Part shown: piece by piece, positions 25,650-34,307 of the stretch | Layout: the number at the start of each line of letters is the position of its first letter | Position numbering within the stretch: the first letter of the stretch is position 1 | Assembly (NCBI RefSeq): GCF_030733745.1 | Contig: NZ_JASHIK010000010.1 | Location: 122,054 to 186,053, forward strand | Reading direction: 5' to 3' | Length of the DNA: 64,000 nt | Source of the DNA: Stappia sp. MMSF_3263 | GTDB taxonomy: Bacteria > Pseudomonadota > Alphaproteobacteria > Rhizobiales > Stappiaceae | Notes under the pieces: generated by a model | The model's input: the letters and a program-made list of their open reading frames with translations, nothing else | Told to the model about the DNA's origin: nothing | The model's database searches: none | Program-made: the position numbers and the translations under genes

Positions 25650-26576
25650 TCAGCCCGCCGGCTGGCCGATACGGCGGCGGTGGGGCGCGGCGATGCAGGC
25701 AATGGCGAGGATCGCGCCCGAGACGGTGGCGATCATGCCGGCGGCGCTGACCGCATTGGGCGAACCGAACCAGAGCGGTCCGTAGCCGGCCAGCACATAA
25801 CCGAGAACGGCGGCAAGCGTCGCGAAGAGGACACTCCAGGCGACCTGGTGTTCGAGCCGCTCGGTCATCAGCCGGGCAGCCGCCGGCGGGCAGATGAACA
25901 TGGCGATGACGATGATCGATCCGACCGCATCGAAGGCCGCGACAGCCGCCACCGCGGAGACCGCGACCAGGGCAAGGCCGATCAGCCGCACCGGCAGGCC
26001 GAGCGTCGCGGCGAAGCCCTCGTCGAATGTGGAGAGTTTCAGCGGCCGCCAGAAGACGAGCATCAGCACGGTGATGGCGGCAGCCACCAGCGCAATGCGC
26101 GGCAGCTCCGGCGGCAGTCCGGCGACGGCTGCGGGGTCGAGAAGCGAGGCCCAGCCCGTCGCATCGAACCAGATCAGGCTTTCCAGGTTGCCCATCAGCG
26201 CATGCTCGACATCGAGATGCACGCCGCTCGTGTCGCTCTGTTCCAGCAGCAGCACGCCGCCGGCGAACATCGATGTGAAGACGACGCCCATCGCCGCCCC
26301 GGGCTCGATCCGCCCCAGCCGGCGAATGGTCTCGATCAGGAAGACGGCGACGAGCGCTGCCCCGGCCGCACCGGCAAGCATCGGCAGGCTGGCGAGACTG
26401 CCGGTGACGAGAAAGGCGACGACGATGCCCGGCAACACCACATGACTGATCGCATCCCCGATCAGCGCCTGCCGGCGCAGGATGAGGAAGTTTCCCGGCA
26501 ACGCACAGGCGATGGCCGAGAGCGTGCCGATCAGGATCGGGGTAAGCGACAGCTGGACGAATTCGGCCCCCATCAT
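25650..26576 (-). CDS. sitD: Metal ABC transporter permease, SitD/MntD type
   Basis: An ABC-3 family permease of 308 residues with about eight membrane segments. It carries the family loop RRQALIGDAISHVVLPGIVVAF, and DEGFAATLGLPV in the second half. Together with the other three genes it forms an importer for Mn, Zn or Fe in the inner membrane. Its ATG overlaps the stop of the preceding permease by four bases. Two different permease genes in one operon favour the Sit/Mnt/Tro arrangement over ZnuABC, which has one. Confidence 0.9.
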   Translation of the reverse strand: MMGAEFVQLSLTPILIGTLSAIACALPGNFLILRRQALIGDAISHVVLPGIVVAFLVTGSLASLPMLAGAAGAALVAVFLIETIRRLGRIEPGAAMGVVFTSMFAGGVLLLEQSDTSGVHLDVEHALMGNLESLIWFDATGWASLLDPAAVAGLPPELPRIALVAAAITVLMLVFWRPLKLSTFDEGFAATLGLPVRLIGLALVAVSAVAAVAAFDAVGSIIVIAMFICPPAAARLMTERLEHQVAWSVLFATLAAVLGYVLAGYGPLWFGSPNAVSAAGMIATVSGAILAIACIAAPHRRRIGQPAG

Positions 26577-27802
26577 GCCGGCGCTCCAACGCTCAACGGC
26601 CGGTTGACCAGGCGATCGATCTCGGCAATCTCGTCAGGGGTCATCACATCCTCGATCGGGGTCAGGCCGTCGTAGCGATGGGCAAACGGATCATCGCGAT
26701 GGATCTCGCGGGCGATCTCGAAACGCCGCTCGTCGCGCAGCGCCCGGGCGGCGGCCGCCCGCCCGTCCTCGGTCGCCACCCGGTCGGTCCGGATCAGTCC
26801 CTCGCGCTGGAGCACGCGCAGGGTCAGCGGATCGAAGATCGGCTCGCTGCGCGCCAGCGACAGCAAGCCCTGGCGACGATGCAGGCGCAGCTGGAAGCTG
26901 CGGTGGCGGATCGCCGCGGCGAGCACGCCGCGTTGCGGCGCGAACAGCAGCGAGCCGAGGAAAAGGGCGAAGGAGACAAGCACGATGATCGGGCCGGTCG
27001 GCAGGCCGGGCGCGGCGGCGGAAATCGCCGCGCCGAGATAACCGGAGACGCCGCCGATGGCGCCGGCGGCCAGAATGACGCGATCGGTGCGCTCGCTCCA
27101 AAGCCGCGCCGCGACCGCCGGGATGATCAGCAGCGCCACGATGAGAACCAGGCCGACGATCTTCAGCCCCGTCACGGTGACGGCCAGCACCAGCATCATC
27201 ATTGCCATGTCGACACGGCCCGTGTTGACGCCGGTGGCGGCGGCGAAGCCCGGATCGAAGGCGACCATCGTCATCGGCCGGCGCAGCGCGACCAGGGCCG
27301 CGATAGCCAGCACGCCGCCGACGGCGATGACGACGGCATCCTGGAACAGCATGCCGGCGGTGGAGCCCAGCAGAAACCCTTCAAGCCCCGCCTGTCGGCC
27401 CTGCGACTGGGTCTGGATGACCGTCAGCAGCACGATGCCGAAGCCGAAGAAGACGGAGAGCACCGCGCCGATGGCCGTGTCCTCGGCAAGGCGCGTGCGC
27501 CGGGTGATCCATTCCACGGCGAAGAGCCCGGCGGCGGCCGACAGCGCCGAGCCCGCGATCAGCCCGATCAGGCTGCGACCGTCGAGGCCGAAGGCGACCA
27601 TGGCAAGGAAGGCAAGGCCGACGCCGGGCAGGGTTGCGTGGGCGATCGCATCGCTCACCAGCGCGCGCTTGCGCAGGAACAGGAACGTGCCGCCGGCCCC
27701 CGCGGCAATGCCCAGAAGGGCGGCACCGATGGCGACCAGCGCGGCGTTGTAACCGCCCTGGAGCAGCAGTGCGTCGGCAAGAACGGAGAGCGATGTCGAC
27801 AT
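26573..27802 (-). CDS. sitC: Metal ABC transporter permease with C-terminal winged-helix-like extension, SitC type
   Basis: The 409-residue product has the ABC-3 permease core in residues 1-290 (FLRKRALVSDAIAHATLPGVG, DPGFAAATGVNTGRVD). About 110 cytoplasmic residues follow. This tail (LHRRQGLLSLARSE ... LTLRVLQREGLIRTD ... ATEDGRAAAARAL ... TPIEDVMTPDEIAEIDR) looks like a small winged helix plus a helical dimerisation part, similar to pieces of DtxR/MntR-type repressors. A tail of this kind is known on some TroC/MntC-like permeases; its role is not established. The start at 27802 lies eight bases after the ATPase stop. Confidence 0.88.
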   Translation of the reverse strand: MSTSLSVLADALLLQGGYNAALVAIGAALLGIAAGAGGTFLFLRKRALVSDAIAHATLPGVGLAFLAMVAFGLDGRSLIGLIAGSALSAAAGLFAVEWITRRTRLAEDTAIGAVLSVFFGFGIVLLTVIQTQSQGRQAGLEGFLLGSTAGMLFQDAVVIAVGGVLAIAALVALRRPMTMVAFDPGFAAATGVNTGRVDMAMMMLVLAVTVTGLKIVGLVLIVALLIIPAVAARLWSERTDRVILAAGAIGGVSGYLGAAISAAAPGLPTGPIIVLVSFALFLGSLLFAPQRGVLAAAIRHRSFQLRLHRRQGLLSLARSEPIFDPLTLRVLQREGLIRTDRVATEDGRAAAARALRDERRFEIAREIHRDDPFAHRYDGLTPIEDVMTPDEIAEIDRLVNRPLSVGAPA

Positions 27803-27810
27803 GGCCGCCT

Positions 27811-28638
27811 TCAGTCCGCCAGCTTGAGCTGGTCGATATGGGCGGAGGCAAGCCGCCCGCCATAGGTTGCCTGCAGGTTGGCCCCGGTAAAGGTGGTGGC
27901 GACCGGGCCCTCGGCGACCTTGCGGGTGTTGATAAGCAGCACCCGGTCGAAATAGTCGGTGACGGTCGCAAGGTCGTGATGGACGCAAACGACGGTTCGC
28001 GCCTCGGCCTTCAACTCCTTGAGCACGTCGATGATCGCCTTTTCGGTGGCGGCGTCGACGCCGGCAAAGGGCTCGTCGAGCAGATAAAGGTCGGCCCCTT
28101 GCGCCAGGGCCCGGGCGAGGAAGACGCGCTGCTGCTGGCCGCCGGACAGCTGGCCGATCTGCCGCTCGGCGAAATCGGCCATGCCGACCCGGGCAAGGCA
28201 GGCGCGCGCCCTTTCCCTGTGACTTGCGCGCACCAGCCCCAACAGGCCGAGTTCGCGGTAGAGCCCCATCATCACCACGTCGATGACGCGGGTGGGAAAG
28301 TCCCAGTCGACGGAGGCGCGCTGCGGCACATAGGCGATGCGGTCGCGGGCCCGCTCCAGCGGCATGCCGAAGACCGTGACCGTGCCCGACAGGCGTGGCA
28401 CGATGCCGAGCGCCGCCTTCAGCAAGGTCGACTTGCCGGCTCCGTTCGGACCGACGATGGCAACGAGGCTGTCGCGCGGAAAGGTGGCGTCGACGGAAAA
28501 CACCGCCGGGCTTTCGCCATAGGAGACGGTGATTTCGCGCAGGGCCAGGGCGGCGCGGCCCGCCTCGGCCCGCGCCTCTGCCTCCGCTTCCCGGGTGGCG
28601 ACCAGCCCCAACGCCGGCGGTGTGACGATCCGGCTCAT
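27811..28638 (-). CDS. sitB: Metal ABC transporter ATP-binding protein, SitB type
   Basis: A 275-residue ABC ATPase. Walker A is GPNGAGKST (about residues 64-72), the signature is LSGGQQQRV, Walker B is LYLLDEPFAGVD, and the switch His is in VCVHHDL. The segment IAYVPQRASVDWDFP is typical of the Mn/Zn subfamily (TroB, SitB, ZnuC). The first 30 residues form a Glu/Ala-rich extension. It stands between the binding protein gene, five bases upstream, and the two permeases. Confidence 0.93.
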   Translation of the reverse strand: MSRIVTPPALGLVATREAEAEARAEAGRAALALREITVSYGESPAVFSVDATFPRDSLVAIVGPNGAGKSTLLKAALGIVPRLSGTVTVFGMPLERARDRIAYVPQRASVDWDFPTRVIDVVMMGLYRELGLLGLVRASHRERARACLARVGMADFAERQIGQLSGGQQQRVFLARALAQGADLYLLDEPFAGVDAATEKAIIDVLKELKAEARTVVCVHHDLATVTDYFDRVLLINTRKVAEGPVATTFTGANLQATYGGRLASAHIDQLKLAD

Positions 28639-28643
28639 CGCGC

Positions 28644-29648
28644 TCAGCTCCCCGCCGCCAACCGGCCGGCCATGCCGCGCTCCGGCGCATTGCCGCCAAG
28701 AGCCCGCGAAATGGTCGTCGCGTTGTGATCGATCATGCCCGGATAGGTGCCCTCGTAGGTGCCATCCTTGCCCATCGCGTCGGAAAAGAGTTCGCCGCCA
28801 ATGATCACCGTGTGCCCCTTCGCGGCCGCGCCTTCCACCAGCGCGCGCACCGAACGGTCGGACACCGAGCTTTCGACGAAGACAGCCCCGATCTTGCGGT
28901 CCACCAGCGTGTCGACCAGTTCCGCAACGCGTTGCAGTCCGGCCTCGCTCTGGGTGGAGATGCCCTGGATGCCGAGCACCTCGAACCCTTGCGCCCGGCC
29001 GAAATAGCTGAAGGCGTCATGCGCGGTGACAAGCACCCGCGCGCCCTCCGGCACCGAGCCGAACACCTTGTCGGAATAGGCCGCAAGCTCTTCCAGCTCG
29101 GCCAGGTAGGCGGCCGCGTTGGCGGCAAAGGCATCCGCCTGCGACGGGCGCTGCGCGGACAGCGTCTCGCGCACATTCTCCACCACTTTCGACCACAGGC
29201 GCGGATCCATCCACACATGCGGGTCGAACTTGTCGGAATAGTCGACATGGGCGATCAGCCGCTCGCGCGGCAGGCTCTCGGCAACCGCGACGGTCGGCTT
29301 GCGCTCGCCGAGCTTGCGCAGGAACTCCTCCATCTGGGCTTCCAGGTAGAGGCCGTGCCAGAGCACCAGGTCGGCGCGCACCATGGCGGCGATGTCGGTG
29401 CGGGTCTGGCGATAGGCATGCGGATCGACGCCCGGCCCCATCAGCGCCCGCACCTCGACCGCATCGCCGCCGATGCGTCGGGCCGCGTCGGCGATCATGC
29501 CGGTGGTGGCAACGACCGAAAGCGGCGCCTCGGCACGGGCCGGCAAGCCGCCCGGCAGGGCAACGGCGGCAAGCCCTAGCAGCAACAACGCACGCCGGGT
29601 CACGTCACCAGCAGACCCGCGCATCGTCCGCCATATCGCCTCACGCAT
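28644..29648 (-). CDS. sitA: Metal ABC transporter substrate-binding protein, SitA/TroA type
   Basis: A 334-residue cluster A-I binding protein. The N-terminal signal peptide (RRALLLLGLAAVAL ... PARAEA) directs it to the periplasm. Metal ligands expected in TroA-like proteins are visible: His in GVDPHAYRQT, His in DKFDPHVWMDP, Glu/Asp in VFVESSVSD, and Asp near the C terminus. There is no His-rich loop of the kind found in ZnuA, which leans towards Mn or Fe. The ATG at 29648 (MREAIWRTM) follows AAGGG and is preferred over the in-frame ATG at 29678. A palindromic Fur-family-like site lies about 80 bases upstream. Confidence 0.92.
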   Translation of the reverse strand: MREAIWRTMRGSAGDVTRRALLLLGLAAVALPGGLPARAEAPLSVVATTGMIADAARRIGGDAVEVRALMGPGVDPHAYRQTRTDIAAMVRADLVLWHGLYLEAQMEEFLRKLGERKPTVAVAESLPRERLIAHVDYSDKFDPHVWMDPRLWSKVVENVRETLSAQRPSQADAFAANAAAYLAELEELAAYSDKVFGSVPEGARVLVTAHDAFSYFGRAQGFEVLGIQGISTQSEAGLQRVAELVDTLVDRKIGAVFVESSVSDRSVRALVEGAAAKGHTVIIGGELFSDAMGKDGTYEGTYPGMIDHNATTISRALGGNAPERGMAGRLAAGS

Positions 29649-29726
29649 CGCCAAACCCTTCCATCCAGACGGGATCATCCCCTTGTTTGGAATGATTATG
29701 AGAACGAGTTGCAGTTGTCAATGCAA

Positions 29727-29743
29727 TTGCGAACGATTTGCAA
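29727..29743 (-). promoter_or_regulatory. Candidate Mur/Fur-family operator of the sit operon
   Basis: An imperfect 17-base palindrome of the form TTGCgAAcgaTTtGCAA, with 12 of 17 positions symmetric. It lies in the leader of sitA, in an AT-rich patch that also holds AATGATTATGAGAA near 29691. TTGCAA-type palindromes are typical of rhizobial Mur (manganese) boxes. The assignment rests on similarity only. Confidence 0.4.
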
Positions 29744-29901
29744 AAACTCCTGCGCGCCTCCCTTTGAGCCACCCCCGGCGCGGCGACGCGTCAGCTGCGC
29801 CCTACGGCCGGCGGTGACATGAGCATTGTCCGCATCCGCAAAAGCGACAGTTTCGCAGTGACGGATCAGGGCGTTGGGTCAGGTGAATTCTGTCATTGTA
29901 T

Positions 29902-29935
29902 GTTCATATGAACGTTGTGCTATGTTCATATGAAC
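29902..29935 (+). promoter_or_regulatory. Twin palindromic operators before the deoR-type gene
   Basis: The perfect 12-base palindrome GTTCATATGAAC occurs at 29902-29913 and again at 29924-29935. The centre-to-centre distance is 22 bases, or two helical turns. TATGTTC/GAACATA half-sites resemble GlpR/DeoR-family operators, so this is probably an autoregulatory site for the downstream regulator and its transport operon. Confidence 0.65.
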
Positions 29936-29980
29936 GAAGTAGAGACGAAACGTCCGCATTCGGGAGGAGCAACGCCGGTC

Positions 29981-30772
29981 ATGACAGGCGACATCGACAT
30001 CACCGCGCGCCAGCGCGAGATCGCCGATCTCGTGCAGTCGAACGGCTTCGCCTCCGTCGAGGCGCTGGCCGAGCGGTTCGAGGTGACGACCCAGACGATC
30101 CGCCGCGACCTGACCCGGCTGTGCGAGCACGGCATCCTGCGCCGCACCCATGGCGGCGTCGAGCCGCCCGCCCCGGTCGGCAATCTCCACTACGCCCGGC
30201 GGCAGATCCTCAACCTGCCACAGAAACGCGCCATTGCCGAGACGGTTGCCGGCCGCGTTCCCGACGGCGCCTCGCTGGCCTTCTCGATCGGGACGACGCC
30301 GGAAATCGTCATGCAGGCGCTGACCCGTCACCAGGGCCTGCGGATCTTCACAAACAACCTGCATGTCGCCTTTTCCGCCTCGCAGAACCCGGGCTTCGAG
30401 GTCACGATCGCCGGCGGGCGCCTGCGCCACGGCGACCGCGACATTCTCGGCGCCGATACCGAGCGGTTCTTTTCCTCCTACAAGGTCGATATCGGCATTT
30501 TCGGCGTCGCGGGCGTCGATGCCGACGGCACGCTGCTCGACTTTCACGAGGACGAGGTCGCCGCGCGCCAGGCGATCCTGGCCAATTGCCGCCGCGCCTT
30601 TCTGGTGCTGGATGCAAGCAAGTTCGGCCGACCCGCGCATGTGCGCGGCGGCCACGTCACCGAGGTGGCGGCCGTGTTCTGCGACACGCCGCTGCCGCCG
30701 GCAATCGCCAGCCTGCTCGCAGAAGCAGGACGCGAGACCGCCACATGCGCGGGAATGGAGGAGCGGGCATGA
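29981..30772 (+). CDS. DeoR/GlpR-family transcriptional repressor
   Basis: A 263-residue regulator. The N-terminal winged helix has the DeoR signature (RQREIADLVQSNGFASVEAL, then VTTQTIRRDLTRLCEHGILRRTHGG). The C-terminal sugar-phosphate sensor domain contains FSIGTTPEIVMQAL, VAGVDADGTLLDFHEDEVA and LDASKFGR. I choose the ATG at 29981, which follows GGGAGGAG although the spacing is long. Upstream in-frame GTG and ATG codons lie inside the operator region. Its last codons overlap the ATPase gene by four bases, so the repressor is part of the transport operon and probably senses a phosphorylated product of the imported substrate, such as glycerol-3-phosphate. Confidence 0.92.
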   Translation: MTGDIDITARQREIADLVQSNGFASVEALAERFEVTTQTIRRDLTRLCEHGILRRTHGGVEPPAPVGNLHYARRQILNLPQKRAIAETVAGRVPDGASLAFSIGTTPEIVMQALTRHQGLRIFTNNLHVAFSASQNPGFEVTIAGGRLRHGDRDILGADTERFFSSYKVDIGIFGVAGVDADGTLLDFHEDEVAARQAILANCRRAFLVLDASKFGRPAHVRGGHVTEVAAVFCDTPLPPAIASLLAEAGRETATCAGMEERA

Positions 30773-31851
30773 GCTCGAGCGCAAACGACACCTGGACCGG
30801 CAGCGGCCAGGACATCCGCCTCGAGGCGGTTTCCAAGATCTGGGGCGGGCACCGCGCCGTCGACAACCTGTCGATCGACATTCCCGCCGGCACCTTCACG
30901 GTGCTGCTCGGGCCGTCCGGCTGCGGCAAGTCGACGACCCTGCGCATGATCGCCGGGCTGGAAAGCGTCGACCAGGGCCGCATCCTGATCGGCGGACGCG
31001 ACATCACCCACCTGCCGGCGGCCGAGCGCGGCCTCTCGATGGTGTTCCAGTCCTATGCGCTGTTCCCGCATCTTTCCGTCGCCGAGAACATCGTTTTCGG
31101 CCTCAAGGTGCGCCGGGTGGGACGCACCGAGCGCGACGAAAAGCTCGCCCGCGTCGCCGGTCTCCTGGGCCTTTCCGAACTGCTCGAGCGCAAGCCCGGC
31201 CAGTTGTCCGGCGGCCAGCAGCAGCGTGTCGCGCTCGGTCGGGCGATCATCGCCGAACGCCCCGTCTGCCTGATGGACGAGCCGCTCTCCAATCTCGACG
31301 CCAAGCTGCGCCACGAGATGCGCGTGGAAATCCGCGCGCTGCAGAAGAAGCTCGGCTTCACCATGGTCTATGTCACCCATGATCAGGTGGAGGCCATCAC
31401 CATGGCCGACCAGGTGGTGCTGCTCAATGCCGGTCACCTGGAGCAGGCAGCCGACCCGCGCGAGCTCTATCGCCGGCCCGCCACCCCCTTCGCCGCCCGC
31501 TTCATCGGCGTCCCGCCGATGAACGTGCTGCCGGGCGCAGCCCTTGCCGATATCGACCCGGGCCTGTCGCCGCACAGCGTCGGCCTGCGCCCGGAGGCGC
31601 TGGTGCCGACCGACAACGGCCCGCTGAAGGCGCGGGTGACGAGCCTTGAATATCTCGGCGCCGACATGCTGATCGACTGCGAAACCGCCGGCGCCGGCTT
31701 CACCATGCGCCTGCCGGGCGACCGCGAGGTCGCGCCCGGGTCCGAAATCCGGCTCGGCTTCGCCGCCCAGGACCTGCATGTCTTCGACGGGCAGAGCGGC
31801 CGGCGCCGCGACGATCTCGCCGAGGAAACCGGCCGCCGTATGGCCGGCTGA
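30769..31851 (+). CDS. ugpC: Sugar/glycerol-phosphate ABC transporter ATPase, UgpC-like
   Basis: A 360-residue CUT1-type ATPase. It has Walker A GPSGCGKST, signature LSGGQQQRVALGRAI, Walker B VCLMDEPLSNLDAKLR and switch YVTHDQVEA. The TOBE/OB-like C-terminal domain begins near residue 245 (GVPPMNVLPG). The shared length and motifs do not separate UgpC from MalK or MsmK; the Ugp name comes from the binding protein and gene order. It starts within the stop of the DeoR gene (ATGA). Confidence 0.88.
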   Translation: MSSSANDTWTGSGQDIRLEAVSKIWGGHRAVDNLSIDIPAGTFTVLLGPSGCGKSTTLRMIAGLESVDQGRILIGGRDITHLPAAERGLSMVFQSYALFPHLSVAENIVFGLKVRRVGRTERDEKLARVAGLLGLSELLERKPGQLSGGQQQRVALGRAIIAERPVCLMDEPLSNLDAKLRHEMRVEIRALQKKLGFTMVYVTHDQVEAITMADQVVLLNAGHLEQAADPRELYRRPATPFAARFIGVPPMNVLPGAALADIDPGLSPHSVGLRPEALVPTDNGPLKARVTSLEYLGADMLIDCETAGAGFTMRLPGDREVAPGSEIRLGFAAQDLHVFDGQSGRRRDDLAEETGRRMAG

Positions 31852-31959
31852 GCCAGGAATATCGGGCCGGCGACGGCCCGAACCGCAAAGCACCCGCCAG
31901 ACGGGATGCGAAGCCGGCCGCCGAAAGAGCGGTCAGGCGCAACATGAGGGAAGTCAGAC

Positions 31960-33255
31960 ATGTTGAAGACAGCACTGATGAAGGCGGTCGCGACAGCGGC
32001 CCTGTCAACGGGACTGACGCTTGGCACATGGGCCTCGGCCCAGGCGGTCGACCTGCAGTTCTATTTCCCGGTCGCGGTCGGCGGCACGGCGGCGGAGACC
32101 ATCCAGTCCCTGACCGACGAATATGCCGCCGCCAATCCGGACGTGAAGATCGACGCCGTCTATTCCGGTTCCTACCAGGACACGATCACCAAGGTGATCA
32201 CCGCCTCGCGCGGCGGCACCCCGCCGCAGCTCTCCGTGGCGCTGTCGGCCGACATGTTCACCCTGATCGACGAGGACCTGATCGTCCCCTTCGACGATTT
32301 CATCAAGACCGACGAGGACAAGGCCTGGCTCGCCGGCTTCTACCCGGCCTTCATGGAAAACAGCCAGACCGGCGGCAAGACCTACGGCATTCCCTTCCAG
32401 CGCTCGACCCCGGTCATGTACTGGAACAAGGAAGCCTTCAAGGAAGCGGGCCTTGACCCGAACACCCCGCCCGCGACATGGGAAGAGCTGGTCGAGTTCG
32501 GCAAGAAGCTGACGAAGAAGGACGCCAACGGCAACGTCACCCAGTGGGGCGTGCGCATTCCCTCCTCCGGCTTCCCCTACTGGCTGTTCCAGGGCCTGAG
32601 CACGCAGAACGACGTGATCCTGGCCAACAGTGACGGCAACAAGACCAATTTCGACGATCCGAAAGTGGTCGAAGCGCTGCAGTATCTGGTCGACCTGTCG
32701 ACCAAGCACGGCGTCATGGAGCCGGGCATCGTCGAGTGGGGCGCGACGCCGAAGGCCTTCTTCGAGCGCCAGGCCGCGATCATGTGGACCACCACCGGCA
32801 ACCTGACCAACGTGCGCAAGAACGCACCGTTCGAGTTCGGCGTCGCCATGCTGCCGGCCAACAAGCGCCGCGGCGCCCCCACGGGCGGCGGCAACTTCTA
32901 CCTGTTCAAGGGTGCGTCCGAGGAACAGCTCGCCGCCGCGGCCGAGTTCGTCAAGTGGATCTCCGCCCCCGAACAGGCCGCCAAGTGGACGATCGCAACC
33001 GGCTATGTCGCGCCGCGCCCGGACGCCTGGGAGACGGACACGATGAAGGCCTATGCGGCCGACTTCCCGCCAGCCATCGTTGCCCGCGACCAGCTGGAGC
33101 ATGCCGTTGCCGAACTGGCGACCTATCAGAACCAGCGCATCACCGGCATCTTCAACGATGCGCTCGCCGCCGCGATCACCGGCCAGAAGGACGCCGCGAC
33201 CGCGCTGAAGGAAGCACAGACACAGGCCGACGCGATCCTCGCCGAGTATCGCTGA
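31960..33255 (+). CDS. ugpB: ABC transporter substrate-binding protein, UgpB-like
   Basis: The 431-residue periplasmic protein has a signal peptide ending ASAQA-VD. The body resembles glycerol-3-phosphate binding proteins: LQFYFPVAVGGTAAETIQSL at the start of the mature form, then YSGSYQDTITKVI, GGKTYGIPFQRSTPVMYWNKE, and GGGNFYLFKGASEEQ. The motif of Tyr, Trp and Gly-rich segments fits UgpB-type proteins that bind glycerol-3-phosphate or glycerophosphodiesters, but a plain sugar ligand cannot be ruled out. It follows the ATPase by about 108 bases and precedes both permeases. Confidence 0.85.
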   Translation: MLKTALMKAVATAALSTGLTLGTWASAQAVDLQFYFPVAVGGTAAETIQSLTDEYAAANPDVKIDAVYSGSYQDTITKVITASRGGTPPQLSVALSADMFTLIDEDLIVPFDDFIKTDEDKAWLAGFYPAFMENSQTGGKTYGIPFQRSTPVMYWNKEAFKEAGLDPNTPPATWEELVEFGKKLTKKDANGNVTQWGVRIPSSGFPYWLFQGLSTQNDVILANSDGNKTNFDDPKVVEALQYLVDLSTKHGVMEPGIVEWGATPKAFFERQAAIMWTTTGNLTNVRKNAPFEFGVAMLPANKRRGAPTGGGNFYLFKGASEEQLAAAAEFVKWISAPEQAAKWTIATGYVAPRPDAWETDTMKAYAADFPPAIVARDQLEHAVAELATYQNQRITGIFNDALAAAITGQKDAATALKEAQTQADAILAEYR

Positions 33256-33392
33256 CGCCGCCTGACATCCGCCGCCGGCCGCGCCGGCGGCGGCAGGACA
33301 AGAAGGAAAGCGGCGAGACACGCCGCTTTCCACCCGTTTCAGGCATTCCGGCCTCCCGGATTTCCCGACCCGACGATAATGGGCGAACAACG

Positions 33393-34307
33393 ATGACAGC
33401 AACCGACACGACGGCCCGCGCGCCGCTCTCCATTCGCGGCCGCGAATGGATCCATGCCTGGCTGCTGCTGCTGCCGGCGCTCGTCTTCCTGTTCGCCTTC
33501 ACCCACATCCCGGCGATCGCGACGTTCTGGCACAGCTTTTTCTCGACCCCGCGCGGCCGCCGCCCGGCCCGTTTTCTCGGCCTCGACAACTACGAGCGGA
33601 TGATCGCCGACCCGGTCTTCTGGAAGGTGATGGGCAACAATCTCTGGTTCGCGCTCGGCACCATCCCGGTTTCCATCGCGCTTGCCATCGTCATGGCGCT
33701 GTGGGTCAACGACCGGCTGGCGGGGCGCGGCTTCGTGCGCATGGCCTATTTCACCCCGACCGTGCTGCCCCTGATCGCGGTCGCCAATATCTGGCTGTTC
33801 TTCTACACGCCCGGGTTCGGCCTGATCGACCAGGTGACGGGGTCGCTGTTCGGCTGGCCGCACACCAACTGGCTCGGCGATCCGGCCACCGCGCTCAACG
33901 CGGTGATCGTCGTCACCGTGTGGAAGGAGGCCGGCTTCTTCATGATCTTCTATCTTGCCGCCCTGCAGGCGATCCCGCCCTCGCTGGTCGAGGCAGCGAA
34001 GATCGAGGGCGCCGGCAAGTGGACGATCTTCCGCCGCATCACCTTTCCGTTGATGATGCCGACGACGCTGTTCGTCTCCATCAACGCGGTGATCAACTCG
34101 TTCCGCCTCGTCGACCACATCTTCATCCTGACCGACGGCGGCCCGGACAACGCCTCCTCGCTGCTGCTGTTCTACATCTACGAGACCGCCTTCGAATACT
34201 GGGAGACCGGCTACGGCGCGACGCTGACGGTGGCACTGCTCGTCATCCTGTGTGCGCTCGCCATCGGCCAGTTCTTCCTCTTCGACCGCAAGGTGCACTA
34301 CAAATGA
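33393..34307 (+). CDS. ugpA: ABC transporter permease, UgpA-like
   Basis: A 304-residue permease with six membrane segments. The EAA loop reads EAAKIEGAGKWTIFRRITFPLMMPT at about residues 207-231. LLPALVFLFAFTHIPAI at the start and LTDGGPDNASSLLLFYIYETAF near the end are typical of the MalF/UgpA group. The start at 33393 (MTATDTTAR) is the first ATG before the hydrophobic core. The stop overlaps the next permease by four bases. Confidence 0.92.
   Translation: MTATDTTARAPLSIRGREWIHAWLLLLPALVFLFAFTHIPAIATFWHSFFSTPRGRRPARFLGLDNYERMIADPVFWKVMGNNLWFALGTIPVSIALAIVMALWVNDRLAGRGFVRMAYFTPTVLPLIAVANIWLFFYTPGFGLIDQVTGSLFGWPHTNWLGDPATALNAVIVVTVWKEAGFFMIFYLAALQAIPPSLVEAAKIEGAGKWTIFRRITFPLMMPTTLFVSINAVINSFRLVDHIFILTDGGPDNASSLLLFYIYETAFEYWETGYGATLTVALLVILCALAIGQFFLFDRKVHYK

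Noticed and set aside
29924..29980. ATG at 29930 or GTG at 29915 as start of the DeoR gene
   Set aside because: Both lie within the twin palindromic operators and have no ribosome site; the ATG at 29981 follows GGGAGGAG.
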